This document shows positions 13,783-23,090 of a stretch of DNA of 32,327 bases, piece by piece. The notes beneath the pieces are model-generated. The model was not told where the DNA came from. It saw only the letters and a list, made by a program, of their open reading frames with translations, and made no database searches. Source of the stretch: an uncultured Gammaproteobacteria bacterium (GTDB lineage Bacteria; Pseudomonadota; Gammaproteobacteria; Pseudomonadales; Pseudohongiellaceae). The position numbers were made by a program, and so were the translations under genes. Location: NCBI GenBank assembly GCA_913054495.1, contig CAJXIY010000029.1, forward strand, positions 1 through 32,327, given 5' to 3'. How positions within the stretch are numbered: the stretch's first letter is position 1; each line of letters starts with the position of its first letter.

Positions 13783-14769
13783 ATGATTCGATGCTTAAAA
13801 CGAATTGCCCTCTCCCTGGGATTACTACTCGGATCCATAACGTTTATTGTGTGGTTTCTGTGGATTTCCTCCGCGCAAGAGCCAACTTATATTTTTTATG
13901 AAGCCTGGGGCGAAGCGGGAAGCAACCCCGGCCAATTTCGAGACCCCACCGGCATTGCTGTGACCGCAGATGAAGTTTTTGTCAGCGATGCCCGCAATAG
14001 TCGCATCCAGGTATTCGATCACCACGGTCGCTTTAAACACCAGATTACAGGTCGCGGCCTGCCAGCGGCTGAACTGGGGCGACCCATGAACCTCGATATA
14101 CACCGTGGCGAACTCTATGCAGCCGACTACTGGAATGACTGCATTCAGGTTTATGCACTGGATGGGACACACCGCCGCAATATCGGTACGAATGGTAGTG
14201 AACCGGGACAATTTAACTCTCCCGGTGGTGTAGCCGTCGACGTTCGGGGCGAAATCTATGTGGCGGATTTCTACAACCAGCGAATTCAACACCTGAATGC
14301 GGACGGTCAATTTATTGAGCAATGGGGAATCACTGGGACCGTGGGCTTCGGAAGCGGTGAGTTCAACTACCCTACGGATGTCGCTATCGGCCTCGATGGA
14401 CAGATTATTGTCGGGGATGGCTACAACGATCGGATTCAGGTATTCGATTCAGCAGGCAGCTTTGTCAACAAGTGGGGTGGCCCGCTGGCCATGAACATTT
14501 TTGGTCCGTTTCCGGGTTGGTTCGCGACCGTAACTTCAGTCGCAGTCGGTCCACAAGGTAATGTGTTCGTTGCCGATTTTTACAACAACCGGGTGCAAAA
14601 ATTTAGTGCCAAGGGTTTATTCCTTACCTCCTTTGGCGGCAGTGGAACTGGTCCTGGACAATTTTCTTACATCATGGCAGTGGCGGTGGCGCCCGATGGC
14701 ACGGTGTTTGCGACCGACCTGGGTAATAACAGGGTGTTATCTTTTAGACCCGACCCTGAGAATAATTAG
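13783..14769 (+). CDS. Membrane-anchored NHL-repeat beta-propeller protein
   Basis: From the ATG at 13783 the product is 328 residues, with an N-terminal signal anchor (MIRCLKRIALSLGLLLGS...). A start at 13684 would add 33 residues before this anchor and is less convincing. About six NHL repeats follow, each with the pattern GxFxxPxGIAV...VxDxxNxRIQVF, for example DARNSRIQVFD, ADYWNDCIQVYA, ADFYNQRIQHL, GDGYNDRIQVFD, ADFYNNRVQKF and TDLGNNRVLSF. They should close a six-bladed propeller outside the inner membrane. No catalytic residues are recognised. It starts about 110 bases after the frameshifted membrane protein and may belong to the same transcript. Confidence 0.8.
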   Translation: MIRCLKRIALSLGLLLGSITFIVWFLWISSAQEPTYIFYEAWGEAGSNPGQFRDPTGIAVTADEVFVSDARNSRIQVFDHHGRFKHQITGRGLPAAELGRPMNLDIHRGELYAADYWNDCIQVYALDGTHRRNIGTNGSEPGQFNSPGGVAVDVRGEIYVADFYNQRIQHLNADGQFIEQWGITGTVGFGSGEFNYPTDVAIGLDGQIIVGDGYNDRIQVFDSAGSFVNKWGGPLAMNIFGPFPGWFATVTSVAVGPQGNVFVADFYNNRVQKFSAKGLFLTSFGGSGTGPGQFSYIMAVAVAPDGTVFATDLGNNRVLSFRPDPENN

Positions 14770-14914
14770 CCCCAGCTCTAGGCAATCTGAACAATCGTTA
14801 TGAAATCTTCGTAAGCCCCGGAAAAATGGGCCTGGCATCACTTCATTTTCTTCCTTCGACGCCTCGTGAGCTATTTATGAAAGTACTATGCATTCAGTAT
14901 ATACCACAATCTAT

Positions 14915-15727
14915 CTATGGATTTGAAGAATTCTTAAACGGTTGTATAAGCAAATAGGTGAGCTTGGTCGACTTCTCGTCCAGAAAGCCATTAATACCAA
15001 TATCCATATCTGCATGTGACATTTTTGGTTGATCCAGATAGCTACCAAAGAGACGGTCCCAACCGGAAAAATTGAATCCAAAATTACTATTGTGCTCGAT
15101 GCTGTCGGTGGAATGATGAACTCGATGCATGTCCGGCGTCACCAGAATTATTCGTAGGACGCGATCCACGCCCTCAGGCAATTTGAGGTTGCTGTGATTG
15201 AACATGGCAGTGACGTTTAGAACCACTTCTGCAATCAGAATCGCGGCAGCAGAAGCGCCCAACACAATTACCAGCGCAATCTTGATGGCGGCTGATATCA
15301 AGATGGAGAAGGGATGAAATCGGCTACCGGTGGTGAGGTCATAATCCACATCCGTGTGATGCATGCGGTGAAACCGCCACAGCCATGGCACTACGTGAAA
15401 CAAACGGTGCTGCCAGTAGATGGCGAGATCGAACAGCAGTAAAAAAATAAGGATGTTCAGCCAGGGAGCTACCGCTAACTGATTCAACAAGCCCCACTGC
15501 CGATCCTGTGCCAGCATTGCCGCCGCCACACCTGCTATGGGGAAGCTGATTCTAACCACCAGGGTATTGAGAGCACTGATGCTGAGATTGCTCAGCCATC
15601 TTTTTGGTTTGGAGTAAGCAGGTTTTCGTCGTGGGAACAAAACCTCGGCGACGGCCAGAAGCAGGAACATTCCCAAAAATATTGCGAGTCTAATGCTGGA
15701 TTCTGAGTCGGCAATCAAGTTATTCAT
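14915..15727 (-). CDS. Sterol desaturase/fatty acid hydroxylase family membrane enzyme
   Basis: The 270-residue integral membrane protein carries the His boxes of the di-iron hydroxylase family: HRLFH followed by HRMHH near residues 108-124, NHSNL, and HRVHHS. Four or so hydrophobic segments surround them. The family hydroxylates or desaturates lipids, sterols or carotenoids using O2 and a reductant. The substrate here is not identifiable. A small membrane protein gene lies 31 bases upstream on the same strand and is probably co-transcribed. Confidence 0.87.
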   Translation of the reverse strand: MNNLIADSESSIRLAIFLGMFLLLAVAEVLFPRRKPAYSKPKRWLSNLSISALNTLVVRISFPIAGVAAAMLAQDRQWGLLNQLAVAPWLNILIFLLLFDLAIYWQHRLFHVVPWLWRFHRMHHTDVDYDLTTGSRFHPFSILISAAIKIALVIVLGASAAAILIAEVVLNVTAMFNHSNLKLPEGVDRVLRIILVTPDMHRVHHSTDSIEHNSNFGFNFSGWDRLFGSYLDQPKMSHADMDIGINGFLDEKSTKLTYLLIQPFKNSSNP

Positions 15728-15758
15728 GATTTATTATCAGGGAGCTTCCGATTACTCC

Positions 15759-15977
15759 TTAGCCCCAGTCCAGGTATTTGAACAATTTTGGAACAGCCAT
15801 CAACACCGCACCGGTGACGATCATGCCGGGGTTGGTAGTAACCGCATAGGGAAATACCATCAGTCCAATTCCAGAGTAGTAGGCGATCTTGTGTTTCTGC
15901 TTTTTGCCGTAAAGAAAATACCCCAGGCCGATAGAGCTAAATACCACGGTGGTCAGCAAATATGATGTCTCGAACAT
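15759..15977 (-). CDS. Small two-helix membrane protein
   Basis: The 72-residue protein has two hydrophobic helices joined by the basic loop YGKKQKHK, followed by GIGLMVFPYAVTTNPGMIVTGAVLM and an acidic-aromatic tail. I recognise it as a conserved hypothetical type found widely in proteobacteria but know no function. It precedes the sterol-desaturase-family gene on the same strand. Confidence 0.65.
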   Translation of the reverse strand: MFETSYLLTTVVFSSIGLGYFLYGKKQKHKIAYYSGIGLMVFPYAVTTNPGMIVTGAVLMAVPKLFKYLDWG

Positions 15978-16137
15978 TCCGGTACCATCAACCTGGAAAT
16001 CCAGGCAGCAGGTTTTGAAGAATTCATAGTAGCAACAATACCCCGCCGCCGCTTCAAATGGCTTTTACTATGGTCAATTTATTGCTAATGTCTTGAAAAA
16101 GAGATACCAAAGATCATTGGGCTCGAGGAGAACAATA

Positions 16138-17244
16138 ATGCGCTTTCACACCCCCCTGTCGATGTGTGTGGTATTGAGCTTTACGCTCTGCATACCACTG
16201 GCTTCTGCCCAGATCACCCCCGAAGAAATCTCCACTGAAACCATGCCCGAGCCCGGAACCAACTGGTTTATCTCCAAGACGAGCAATGGCGGCTATATAT
16301 TCGATGCCAGCACCGGTGAAATGCAGGGAATGTTGTCGCTCTCGCGCCGGACCCCTGCCGTCACCATGTGGAACCCGCGCCGGGAGTTTTATGCCGCCGA
16401 GTCCTACATCTCCCGTGGCGTTCATGGCGAGCGTACGGACATCGTTGCTATCTACGATTTTGACAATCTGAGGCCTGTGGCTGAGGTCGTCATCCCCAAT
16501 CATATGGCACGGCTTTCGGTACGTAATCATATGGGCTTGATGAATAACGGGCGCCATCTGGCGGTGCATAATATGAATCCTGGGCACTCGGTTTCTATTG
16601 TGGACGTCCAGGATCGTGTCTTTATCTATGAAGTCTCAACCCCGGGCTGCGCCGTGATCATGCCGGTGGCGGAGAGTGACTTCCTGCAGGTCTGTGGCGA
16701 TGGCACCCTGCAATTGATTCAGCTCGACCTCAGCGGCTTCGAACAGAATCGGGTTCGCAGCGAGGTGTTTTTTAACGTGATAGACGATGCGGTGTATGAC
16801 CGCACCACCCGTTCCGCCGATGGCTGGTTTTTAGTGACTCACGCAGGCACCATTTATGAAGCCAGCACCTCGGGAGCCATTATTAATATTAGCGATGGCT
16901 GGAGTTTGTTGCCCGCAGATGAAGAAGGCTGGCGCCCTGGCGGTGGCGAGTTCATTAGCGCCCACCGGCAACTTGGCCTTCTCTTTGTCGCCATGCACGA
17001 GGGTGAGGTTGATACCCATCATGAGCCGGGCACAGAGATTTGGGTATTCGATGTGGATACTAGGCGTCGTATCTATCGCATCGAGCTGGAGACTCCGGTG
17101 AACAGCCTGATGGTGACCCAGGAAGACAAACCCAAGTTGATCGTTGCCGACAAGGATGGCGGCACCCATGTCTATGATGCGCTGACCTTCGTCCATGAGC
17201 GCACGATTGAGACACCGGGCGCCTCGATGTTCGAGGATTTCTAG
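16138..17244 (+). CDS. mauB: Quinoprotein amine dehydrogenase, large (heavy) subunit
   Basis: The ATG at 16138 is preceded by GAGGAG at 16125-16130, giving 368 residues with a Sec signal peptide (cleavage near ASA-QI). The mature protein is a seven-bladed propeller of the methylamine/aralkylamine dehydrogenase heavy chain family. Typical parts are MLSLSRRTPAV, AAESYISRGVHGERTDIVAIYD, the CxxV...CGDGTL pair, GGGEFISAH and the C-terminal WVFDVDTRRRIYRIEL. It would pair with the TTQ-bearing light chain encoded downstream as a periplasmic heterotetramer oxidising a primary amine to aldehyde. Aralkylamine versus methylamine specificity is undecided, so aauB is an equally possible name. It is the first gene of a five-gene operon. 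Confidence 0.87.
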   Translation: MRFHTPLSMCVVLSFTLCIPLASAQITPEEISTETMPEPGTNWFISKTSNGGYIFDASTGEMQGMLSLSRRTPAVTMWNPRREFYAAESYISRGVHGERTDIVAIYDFDNLRPVAEVVIPNHMARLSVRNHMGLMNNGRHLAVHNMNPGHSVSIVDVQDRVFIYEVSTPGCAVIMPVAESDFLQVCGDGTLQLIQLDLSGFEQNRVRSEVFFNVIDDAVYDRTTRSADGWFLVTHAGTIYEASTSGAIINISDGWSLLPADEEGWRPGGGEFISAHRQLGLLFVAMHEGEVDTHHEPGTEIWVFDVDTRRRIYRIELETPVNSLMVTQEDKPKLIVADKDGGTHVYDALTFVHERTIETPGASMFEDF

Positions 17245-17247
17245 CCG

Positions 17248-17853
17248 ATGCTGGATCCAGTCATTCTCCGCATCATTTCAGTTGGCTTCGCGCTACTGTT
17301 TATCTTTGCTGCTGCGCACAAGTTCAACAATAAGCTCCAATTTCTCGGCATTCTCGAGGCGTACCAGATTCTCCCAGGCGCCATGCTCGGTCTCACCGTC
17401 AACGTGATTCCCGTGCTTGAGCTGATGCTGGGACTGGCATGGGCATTGACCGCCCTGCTGTTAATACAGATAACATTGCTGCCCCTGATAAGTGCCATGC
17501 TCCTGATCACTTACGCGATGGCTATCGCCATTAACCTGTTTCGTGGTCGCTCCTACATTGACTGTGGTTGTGGTTTTTCATCAATAGCCGGATCGACTCG
17601 CAGCGAATCGAATTCTGGCGGCATTCAACAACTGTCGAAGGCGTTGGTAATGCGCAACTGTGTGTTGAGTGTCGTGGCACTGTTAGCTGCAGCTTCCCCC
17701 TCGTCACGTGAATTAGGATTCATGGATTTCCTGAGTCTGGTAATGGCGAGTTTTACACTAATATTGTTATATGGTGCTTTCAATCAGTTGCTGGTAAATC
17801 GCAATATCATCGGCGCCTGGTTAAACTCGCCAGGGAGCAACTCACATGGTTGA
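17248..17853 (+). CDS. mauE: MauE/DoxX-like membrane protein for amine dehydrogenase maturation
   Basis: The 201-residue inner-membrane protein has about four to five spans, starting LDPVILRIISVGFALLFIFAAAHKF. A CGCGF motif follows an RGR-SYID segment at about 103-113, the conserved Cys pair of MauE. MauE is needed, with MauD, for correct light-chain maturation and disulfide formation. It begins three bases after the large-subunit stop and overlaps mauD by eight bases, so translation is coupled. Confidence 0.85.
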   Translation: MLDPVILRIISVGFALLFIFAAAHKFNNKLQFLGILEAYQILPGAMLGLTVNVIPVLELMLGLAWALTALLLIQITLLPLISAMLLITYAMAIAINLFRGRSYIDCGCGFSSIAGSTRSESNSGGIQQLSKALVMRNCVLSVVALLAAASPSSRELGFMDFLSLVMASFTLILLYGAFNQLLVNRNIIGAWLNSPGSNSHG

Positions 17854-18496
17854 AGCCCTGGTAATTTCCAACATCATCCTATGGATAGTTGTGATCGTTC
17901 TCGCCCTGCTCGTATTTGCCCTCACGCGACAGGTCGGTATCCTGTTCGAACGAGTAGCGCCGGCCGGTGCCTTAATGCCCACATCCGGGCCCAAGGTCGG
18001 CGAACTCACTACAGAACTTGCGCTCAGCACCATAGCGGGTAAGCCCTTGCACATTGGTGGCAGCAATGAATCCGGTCTTGCTTCCTTTATATTGTTTATC
18101 TCTCCCACCTGCCCGGTGTGTAAATCTCTGGTGCCTACCGCCAAGGCCCTGGTCAACTCGGAGAAAAATCGCATGCAGCTTATTTTCGCCAGTGACGGCG
18201 ATGAGCTTGAAAAACACAAGTCCTATGCCCGAGACCTGGGGCTGGATGACTATCCCTATGTGCTGTCCGAGGCGCTGGGCCGGACCTTCGAGGTGAGCAA
18301 ACTGCCTTTCGCAGTTTTAATTGCCAGTGACGGCACGCTCAGAGGCAAGGGCCTGGTGAATACACGGGAACACATGGAGAGCCTGATCGAGTCGATGGAT
18401 ACCGGCATTACCACCGTGCAGGAATATGTCAATAATTCACACGCAGACACAGCCAGTTCAGAATTCGAGGCTTCAGCAATGGAAGAAACATCATGA
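17846..18496 (+). CDS. mauD: MauD, thioredoxin-like disulfide protein for amine dehydrogenase maturation
   Basis: The 216-residue protein has an N-terminal membrane anchor (about 5-27) and a periplasmic thioredoxin-like domain with the CPVC active site (Cys89-Cys92). The domain carries SKLPFAVLIASDGTLRGKG with its cis-Pro loop near 150-155. MauD is thought to form or isomerise the six disulfides of the light chain. It overlaps mauE at the 5' end and mauA by an ATGA at 18493-18496. Confidence 0.88.
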   Translation: MVEALVISNIILWIVVIVLALLVFALTRQVGILFERVAPAGALMPTSGPKVGELTTELALSTIAGKPLHIGGSNESGLASFILFISPTCPVCKSLVPTAKALVNSEKNRMQLIFASDGDELEKHKSYARDLGLDDYPYVLSEALGRTFEVSKLPFAVLIASDGTLRGKGLVNTREHMESLIESMDTGITTVQEYVNNSHADTASSEFEASAMEETS

Positions 18497-19029
18497 ATAT
18501 CGAACGCATAATAGACCGCGGCTACTACTGGATCGATGAGAATGCGCGCAAGACCAGCCTGGCCTTGGCACGCAGGCTGTCGCGCCGACATTTCCTCTCA
18601 CGGCTGGGCATGATCATCGCCGGTGCGGCGGCATTTCCCTTATTGCCCGTGGCGCGATCCTTCGCCCAGAGCTCGGTAGAGGAAGTGGGCGACCCCCAGA
18701 GCTGTGAATACTGGCGTTACTGCGCGATGAGCGGAACCCTGTGTTCCTGCTGCGGTGGTTCTTATTCTTCCTGTCCACCTGGCGCCGAGCCTTCACCAAT
18801 TACCTGGGTGGGTACCTGCCGTAATCCCGTAGATAACCGTAACTACTTGATGTCTTATAACGATTGCTGCGGCAAGTCAGTGTGTTCCCGCTGTAGTTGC
18901 CACAATACCGAGGGCGACAAGCCGGTGTATTTTAATAGCAACAGCAGCACCGTGCTGTGGTGTTTCGGCACCGAGAACACCAGCTATCACTGCACCGTGT
19001 CCCTGGTACTGGGCACGACGGACGAATGA
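18493..19029 (+). CDS. mauA: Quinoprotein amine dehydrogenase, TTQ light chain
   Basis: The 178-residue precursor has a long twin-arginine-type leader (SRRHFLSRLGM at 30-40) and a Cys-rich mature part with CEYWRYC and CSCCGGS. Compared with Paracoccus methylamine dehydrogenase numbering (offset 48), Trp105 and Trp156 are Trp57 and Trp108, which crosslink into tryptophan tryptophylquinone. Asp124 matches Asp76 and Thr168 matches Thr122. The position of Asp32, important for TTQ formation, is Ser80 here. The protein would be the catalytic subunit, passing electrons from amines to a blue copper protein or cytochrome. It overlaps mauD and the cytochrome gene by ATGA. No mauG-like gene is in the window. 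Confidence 0.9.
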   Translation: MNIERIIDRGYYWIDENARKTSLALARRLSRRHFLSRLGMIIAGAAAFPLLPVARSFAQSSVEEVGDPQSCEYWRYCAMSGTLCSCCGGSYSSCPPGAEPSPITWVGTCRNPVDNRNYLMSYNDCCGKSVCSRCSCHNTEGDKPVYFNSNSSTVLWCFGTENTSYHCTVSLVLGTTDE

Positions 19030-19496
19030 ACTCGGGTGCGGCAGTGACCGCTGCCAACATATTATTCCCCCCGAAGTACCGACAGCTTAAACCATACCTG
19101 TTGGTACCGGTCTTGTTGCTATTTTTGATAGCCAGCAATCTTGCTTCAGCCGCCAGTCCACGTATCAACTACCTGCTTTACTGTAGCGGTTGCCATCGTC
19201 CCGGCGGCGAAGGCAAACCACCCCATGTACCCACCCTGCATCATGAGCTGGGTAGGATGTTATCGGTGCCGCAGATGCGAGCTTACCTGGTGCGCATACC
19301 GGGTGCGACCCAGGCCCCCATTAACGATACCGAACTGACTGGAGTAATAAACTGGGTGCTGGAAGAGTTTAATGCCGATACCTTGCCCGAGGGTTTCGAA
19401 TATTTGAGCGTCGAAGAAGTCACTGCGGCGCGGAAGAAACTATTGGCAGATCCGCTCAAGTATCGAACGCGATACTGGAAGGCTTATCCGAACTAA
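19026..19496 (+). CDS. Small c-type cytochrome of the amine dehydrogenase operon
   Basis: The start at 19026 overlaps the light-chain stop (ATGA), giving 156 residues. A longer frame from 18957 is rejected because it would lie inside mauA. A hydrophobic signal or anchor (about 23-42) precedes one haem-c motif CSGCH (Cys53, Cys56, His57). The tail EVTAARKKLLADPLKYR is helical. It probably receives electrons from the amine dehydrogenase in the periplasm. It is the last gene of the operon. Confidence 0.85.
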   Translation: MNSGAAVTAANILFPPKYRQLKPYLLVPVLLLFLIASNLASAASPRINYLLYCSGCHRPGGEGKPPHVPTLHHELGRMLSVPQMRAYLVRIPGATQAPINDTELTGVINWVLEEFNADTLPEGFEYLSVEEVTAARKKLLADPLKYRTRYWKAYPN

Positions 19497-19601
19497 TCTC
19501 CGGAAACAGACTGGGTACTTAGTATCCTGTCCCTATTTCTTTGTCCTGCTGTTTCAATAATAATGGGAATGTTCAGCACGCACTTAATCCGTGGAAATGC
19601 C

Positions 19602-22600
19602 ATGAATAGTTATTTTTTTACCCGAAGTCAGCGATTGCCACTTACAGCTATGTTTGCCCTATTGCTTATTGCAGCGCCTGCACAAGCGCAAACCCTAATG
19701 CTTCGCCAACCCGCCTTAAGCGAGTCTCACCTGGCTTTTGTTTATGGCGGCGATATATGGATCGCTGACACCAATGGCGAGAATCCTCGCAGGTTGACTT
19801 CTCACCCTGCGACAGAGTCCAATCCGAAATTTTCTCCCGACGGCGAGTGGCTGGCTTTTTCTGCCGCCTATGAGAACAACACCGATGTCTATGTGATCTC
19901 GGTTGATGGTGGCCAGGCCAGGCGTCTTACCTGGCATCCCCAGGCGGACACTGTGAATGGCTGGAGCAATGATGGCAGAAATATATTATTTGCCTCGGCG
20001 AGAGCAATTCGAAACGGACGCAGCAATCAGCTTTATCACGTCGCCCTGGAAGGCGGGTTTCCAGAAAAACTGATGGATGCGGTTGCAGTAGAGGGGGCAT
20101 GGGCGCCGGATGGCAGACGCATTGCTTATCGGCCTCACTGGGCCGCCCATGCCGGCAGCAGCGGCTGGCGCCTGCACCGTGGCGGGGCAACGCCGCCGAT
20201 CTGGATCATCGATACGCAGACCCAGGAAGTAGAAAAAATTCCCCATCCCCGTGCCAGCGAGACCAACCCGATGTGGCGATCTGACATGGTGTATTTTGTT
20301 TCTGATCGAGACAATAACGCCGCTAATCTATTTGCCTATGACACCGTCAATAAATCGATTACCCAACTCACCGAAGAAACACAATGGGACATCAGAGCAG
20401 CTGACATTCATAACGACAGAATAATTTACGAGGTAGGCGGTCGCCTGAAGACCTATAATCTGAGCAACAATCGGATCGCCAATCTGCAGATTTCGATCAA
20501 TCCCGATTCGCCGCAAACGCTTCCCGGCTGGAAGGATGCTAGCTCCACCATCCAGAACATCGAGCTTTCCCCGACTGCCCAGAGAGCACTGATAACCGCC
20601 AGAGGAGACGTCTTCACCGTACCCATCGATGCGGGCTCGACTCGCAATCTCACTGCCAGCGGAGGGGTGCGGGAGAATGGTGCCATCTGGTCTCCCATGG
20701 GTGACAAGATTGCCTACATCAGCGACGCGGGGTCGGTGCACAGTATAGTGGTCGTGGACCAAACCGGGCGTGGTGAAAAAGAAGTGTACGGTTTGGGAGA
20801 AACGGACTACTACTCATTACTGGCCTGGGGAAAAGCCGGCGAGAGGTTGATCTATGAAGACAATCATCTGCACCTGTTTTCCCTGAATCTGGCAAGCGGT
20901 GAACACACGCTGATTCGCACAGATATACGTCGCAATCCTACCGCTGTCTCGATTAGTCCCGATGGCAAATGGCTCGCGTATACGCGAAGCCTGGCAAATC
21001 ACTTTAGTACAATCATGCTCTATGAATTTGCCAGTGAAACTTCCTTTCAACTCACCGATGGTCTGAGCCTGACCGGGTCACCAACCTTCAGCAGAGACGG
21101 GCAATACCTCTATTTCACCGCCTCCACCAACGCCGGCCCACTGCAGGTTGGACTGGATATGTCTACCCAGGAAAGACCCTTGCGCAATGCAATCTATGCG
21201 GCGGTCCTGGCCAGCGATGGCAGGTCACCACTGTTGCCAAAATCGGGTGATGAATCGCCAGCCGACGAGAACCCTGACGCCGACGAAGAGGATAACGAGA
21301 CTCCCGTCACCAGAGTCGACCTGGATACCATCGAGCGACGCCTGGTTGCACTGCCGATTCCTGAGCGATATTACACAGATCTCAGTGTCGCCGAAGATGG
21401 CTCGCTATATTTCATGGAACGACGACAACCCGGTGTCAGCAACGATCTACCAACCAGCGAACGGCGGGCAATCCACCTGCTGAATCGATTCGACTTCGAA
21501 GACAAGGAAGTCAGTCAGGTAAAAGATGAGATCGCCAATTACATCATGAGCGGGGATGGGAAAACACTGCTTCTTATGGGACCGGAGCAGTCGTTGCTGA
21601 CGGCAGACATCGCCGACGAAATCAAACCCGAAGCGCTAAACACCAGTGACCTGAAGATGTTCATCGACCCACGGCAGGAATGGCGGCAGATATTCGATGA
21701 GATCTGGCGCATGGAGAAACAGTTTTTCTATGCCGAAAACATGCACGGCCTGGACTGGCAAACGATCCGCGGTCGTTATGAGGTATTGCTGCCCTACGTC
21801 AGCACCCGGGAAGATCTCAATCTGTTGTTGGTTGAAATGATTGCGGAGCTGCAGGTGGGCCACAACCGCATCGCCGGTGGTGATATCCACCGGGAAACTC
21901 CCGTCGCTATAGGTCTGTTGGGTGCGGATTTGTCAGTGCAGAACAATGCCTATCGTGTTGACAAGATCTACACCGGCGAGCAGTGGAATCCATTCCTGAA
22001 GGCGCCATTGGCAGCACCGGGCATCGGCATCGCCGTGGGCGACTATATCCTTGAAGTCAATGGCATAGGGCTGGATGCCGGCAGCAATATCTATGCCTTG
22101 CTGGCACAGACTGTCGGCAAGCAAGTTACGCTTCTGGTTAACGACAGGCCCGAGATCGATGGTGCTCACGAGATAGTCGTCGAGCCCGTGGCCAGCGAAA
22201 GGGCATTACGCCAATGGAGCTGGATCGAAGACAATCGTAAGTATGTGGAGGAGCAGACCGGTGGCAGAGTTGGCTATGTCTATCTCCCCGATACCGGCGC
22301 CAGTGGCTTTACCTTCTTCAATCGCATGTTTTTTTCCCAGATTGACAAGGAAGCGATGATAATCGATGAGCGCAGAAACGGTGGTGGCCAGGCCGCCAAC
22401 TATATAACGGACGTCTTAGGCCGGGGCTATCTCGGTAGCTGGAAAGACCGGGATGGCTTGATTTTCGATACCCCGGGCGGTGCGCTCTACGGCCCCAAGG
22501 TCATGTTGGTTGACCAGGATGCCGGCTCCGGTGGCGACTTTTTGCCCTATGCATTCAAGCACCAGAATATTGGCACCCTGATCGGGAAGACGACCTGGGG

Positions 22601-22874
22601 TGGCTTGATCGGAATCTCGGCGAATCCGGCTCTGATCGACGGCGGTTCCCTGGTGGTCCCTTTCTTTCGCTTCTTCTCGACCACAGGCGAATGGCGCATC
22701 GAGAACGAAGGCGTTTCACCGGATATTGAGATTGACCTCGAACCCGATGCGGTAAATCGCGGCGTCGATACGCAGCTCGATGCCGGTATAGCGGAAGTCA
22801 TGCGGCAACTGGAAGACTACCAGGCCATAAAGCAGATTGAGGCACCCCCCCTGCCCACCGTACTGGGTCAATGA
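19602..22874 (+). CDS. Tricorn-like S41 family serine protease, secreted
   Basis: The start at 19602 gives a clean signal peptide ending AQA (1090 residues). An ATG at 19563 would add 13 residues before it. The order matches Tricorn: a WD40-like beta-propeller pair with repeats such as NPKFSPDGEWLAFSA and NPMWRS (about 30-560), an acidic linker (DENPDADEEDNE), a C1 helical region (about 680-770), a PDZ domain (about 780-880) and the S41 core. Catalytic residues match: His754 in VGHNRI, Ser976 in DAGSGGD, and the DERRNGGGQ strand. It should degrade peptides in the periplasm. It is transcribed alone; the 105-base upstream gap shows no clear promoter. Confidence 0.88.
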   Translation: MNSYFFTRSQRLPLTAMFALLLIAAPAQAQTLMLRQPALSESHLAFVYGGDIWIADTNGENPRRLTSHPATESNPKFSPDGEWLAFSAAYENNTDVYVISVDGGQARRLTWHPQADTVNGWSNDGRNILFASARAIRNGRSNQLYHVALEGGFPEKLMDAVAVEGAWAPDGRRIAYRPHWAAHAGSSGWRLHRGGATPPIWIIDTQTQEVEKIPHPRASETNPMWRSDMVYFVSDRDNNAANLFAYDTVNKSITQLTEETQWDIRAADIHNDRIIYEVGGRLKTYNLSNNRIANLQISINPDSPQTLPGWKDASSTIQNIELSPTAQRALITARGDVFTVPIDAGSTRNLTASGGVRENGAIWSPMGDKIAYISDAGSVHSIVVVDQTGRGEKEVYGLGETDYYSLLAWGKAGERLIYEDNHLHLFSLNLASGEHTLIRTDIRRNPTAVSISPDGKWLAYTRSLANHFSTIMLYEFASETSFQLTDGLSLTGSPTFSRDGQYLYFTASTNAGPLQVGLDMSTQERPLRNAIYAAVLASDGRSPLLPKSGDESPADENPDADEEDNETPVTRVDLDTIERRLVALPIPERYYTDLSVAEDGSLYFMERRQPGVSNDLPTSERRAIHLLNRFDFEDKEVSQVKDEIANYIMSGDGKTLLLMGPEQSLLTADIADEIKPEALNTSDLKMFIDPRQEWRQIFDEIWRMEKQFFYAENMHGLDWQTIRGRYEVLLPYVSTREDLNLLLVEMIAELQVGHNRIAGGDIHRETPVAIGLLGADLSVQNNAYRVDKIYTGEQWNPFLKAPLAAPGIGIAVGDYILEVNGIGLDAGSNIYALLAQTVGKQVTLLVNDRPEIDGAHEIVVEPVASERALRQWSWIEDNRKYVEEQTGGRVGYVYLPDTGASGFTFFNRMFFSQIDKEAMIIDERRNGGGQAANYITDVLGRGYLGSWKDRDGLIFDTPGGALYGPKVMLVDQDAGSGGDFLPYAFKHQNIGTLIGKTTWGGLIGISANPALIDGGSLVVPFFRFFSTTGEWRIENEGVSPDIEIDLEPDAVNRGVDTQLDAGIAEVMRQLEDYQAIKQIEAPPLPTVLGQ

Positions 22875-22931
22875 GCCTGGTGGAAGCGCCGGGCAGCCTT
22901 TAAAATTGCAGTGTGCGGCAATATGCGAGGA

Positions 22932-22961
22932 TTGACTCCAACTACCCCCAGGGTCTACAGT
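22932..22961 (+). promoter_or_regulatory. Possible sigma70 promoter for the copper protein gene
   Basis: TTGACT (22932-22937) and TACAGT (22956-22961) are 18 bp apart, about 130 bases before the GTG at 23091. The boxes are acceptable, but there is no independent support. Confidence 0.3.
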
Positions 22962-23090
22962 GAAGCCTAATAAAATCAAGGGTATCTGCACATTTTGACC
23001 GTTCGGGTCATGGAATATGCAAGATAGTGCTTGCTACGACGATACTGTCGTTGGGTGTCGTTAGAAACCAGCACAAATCGAGGACACACC

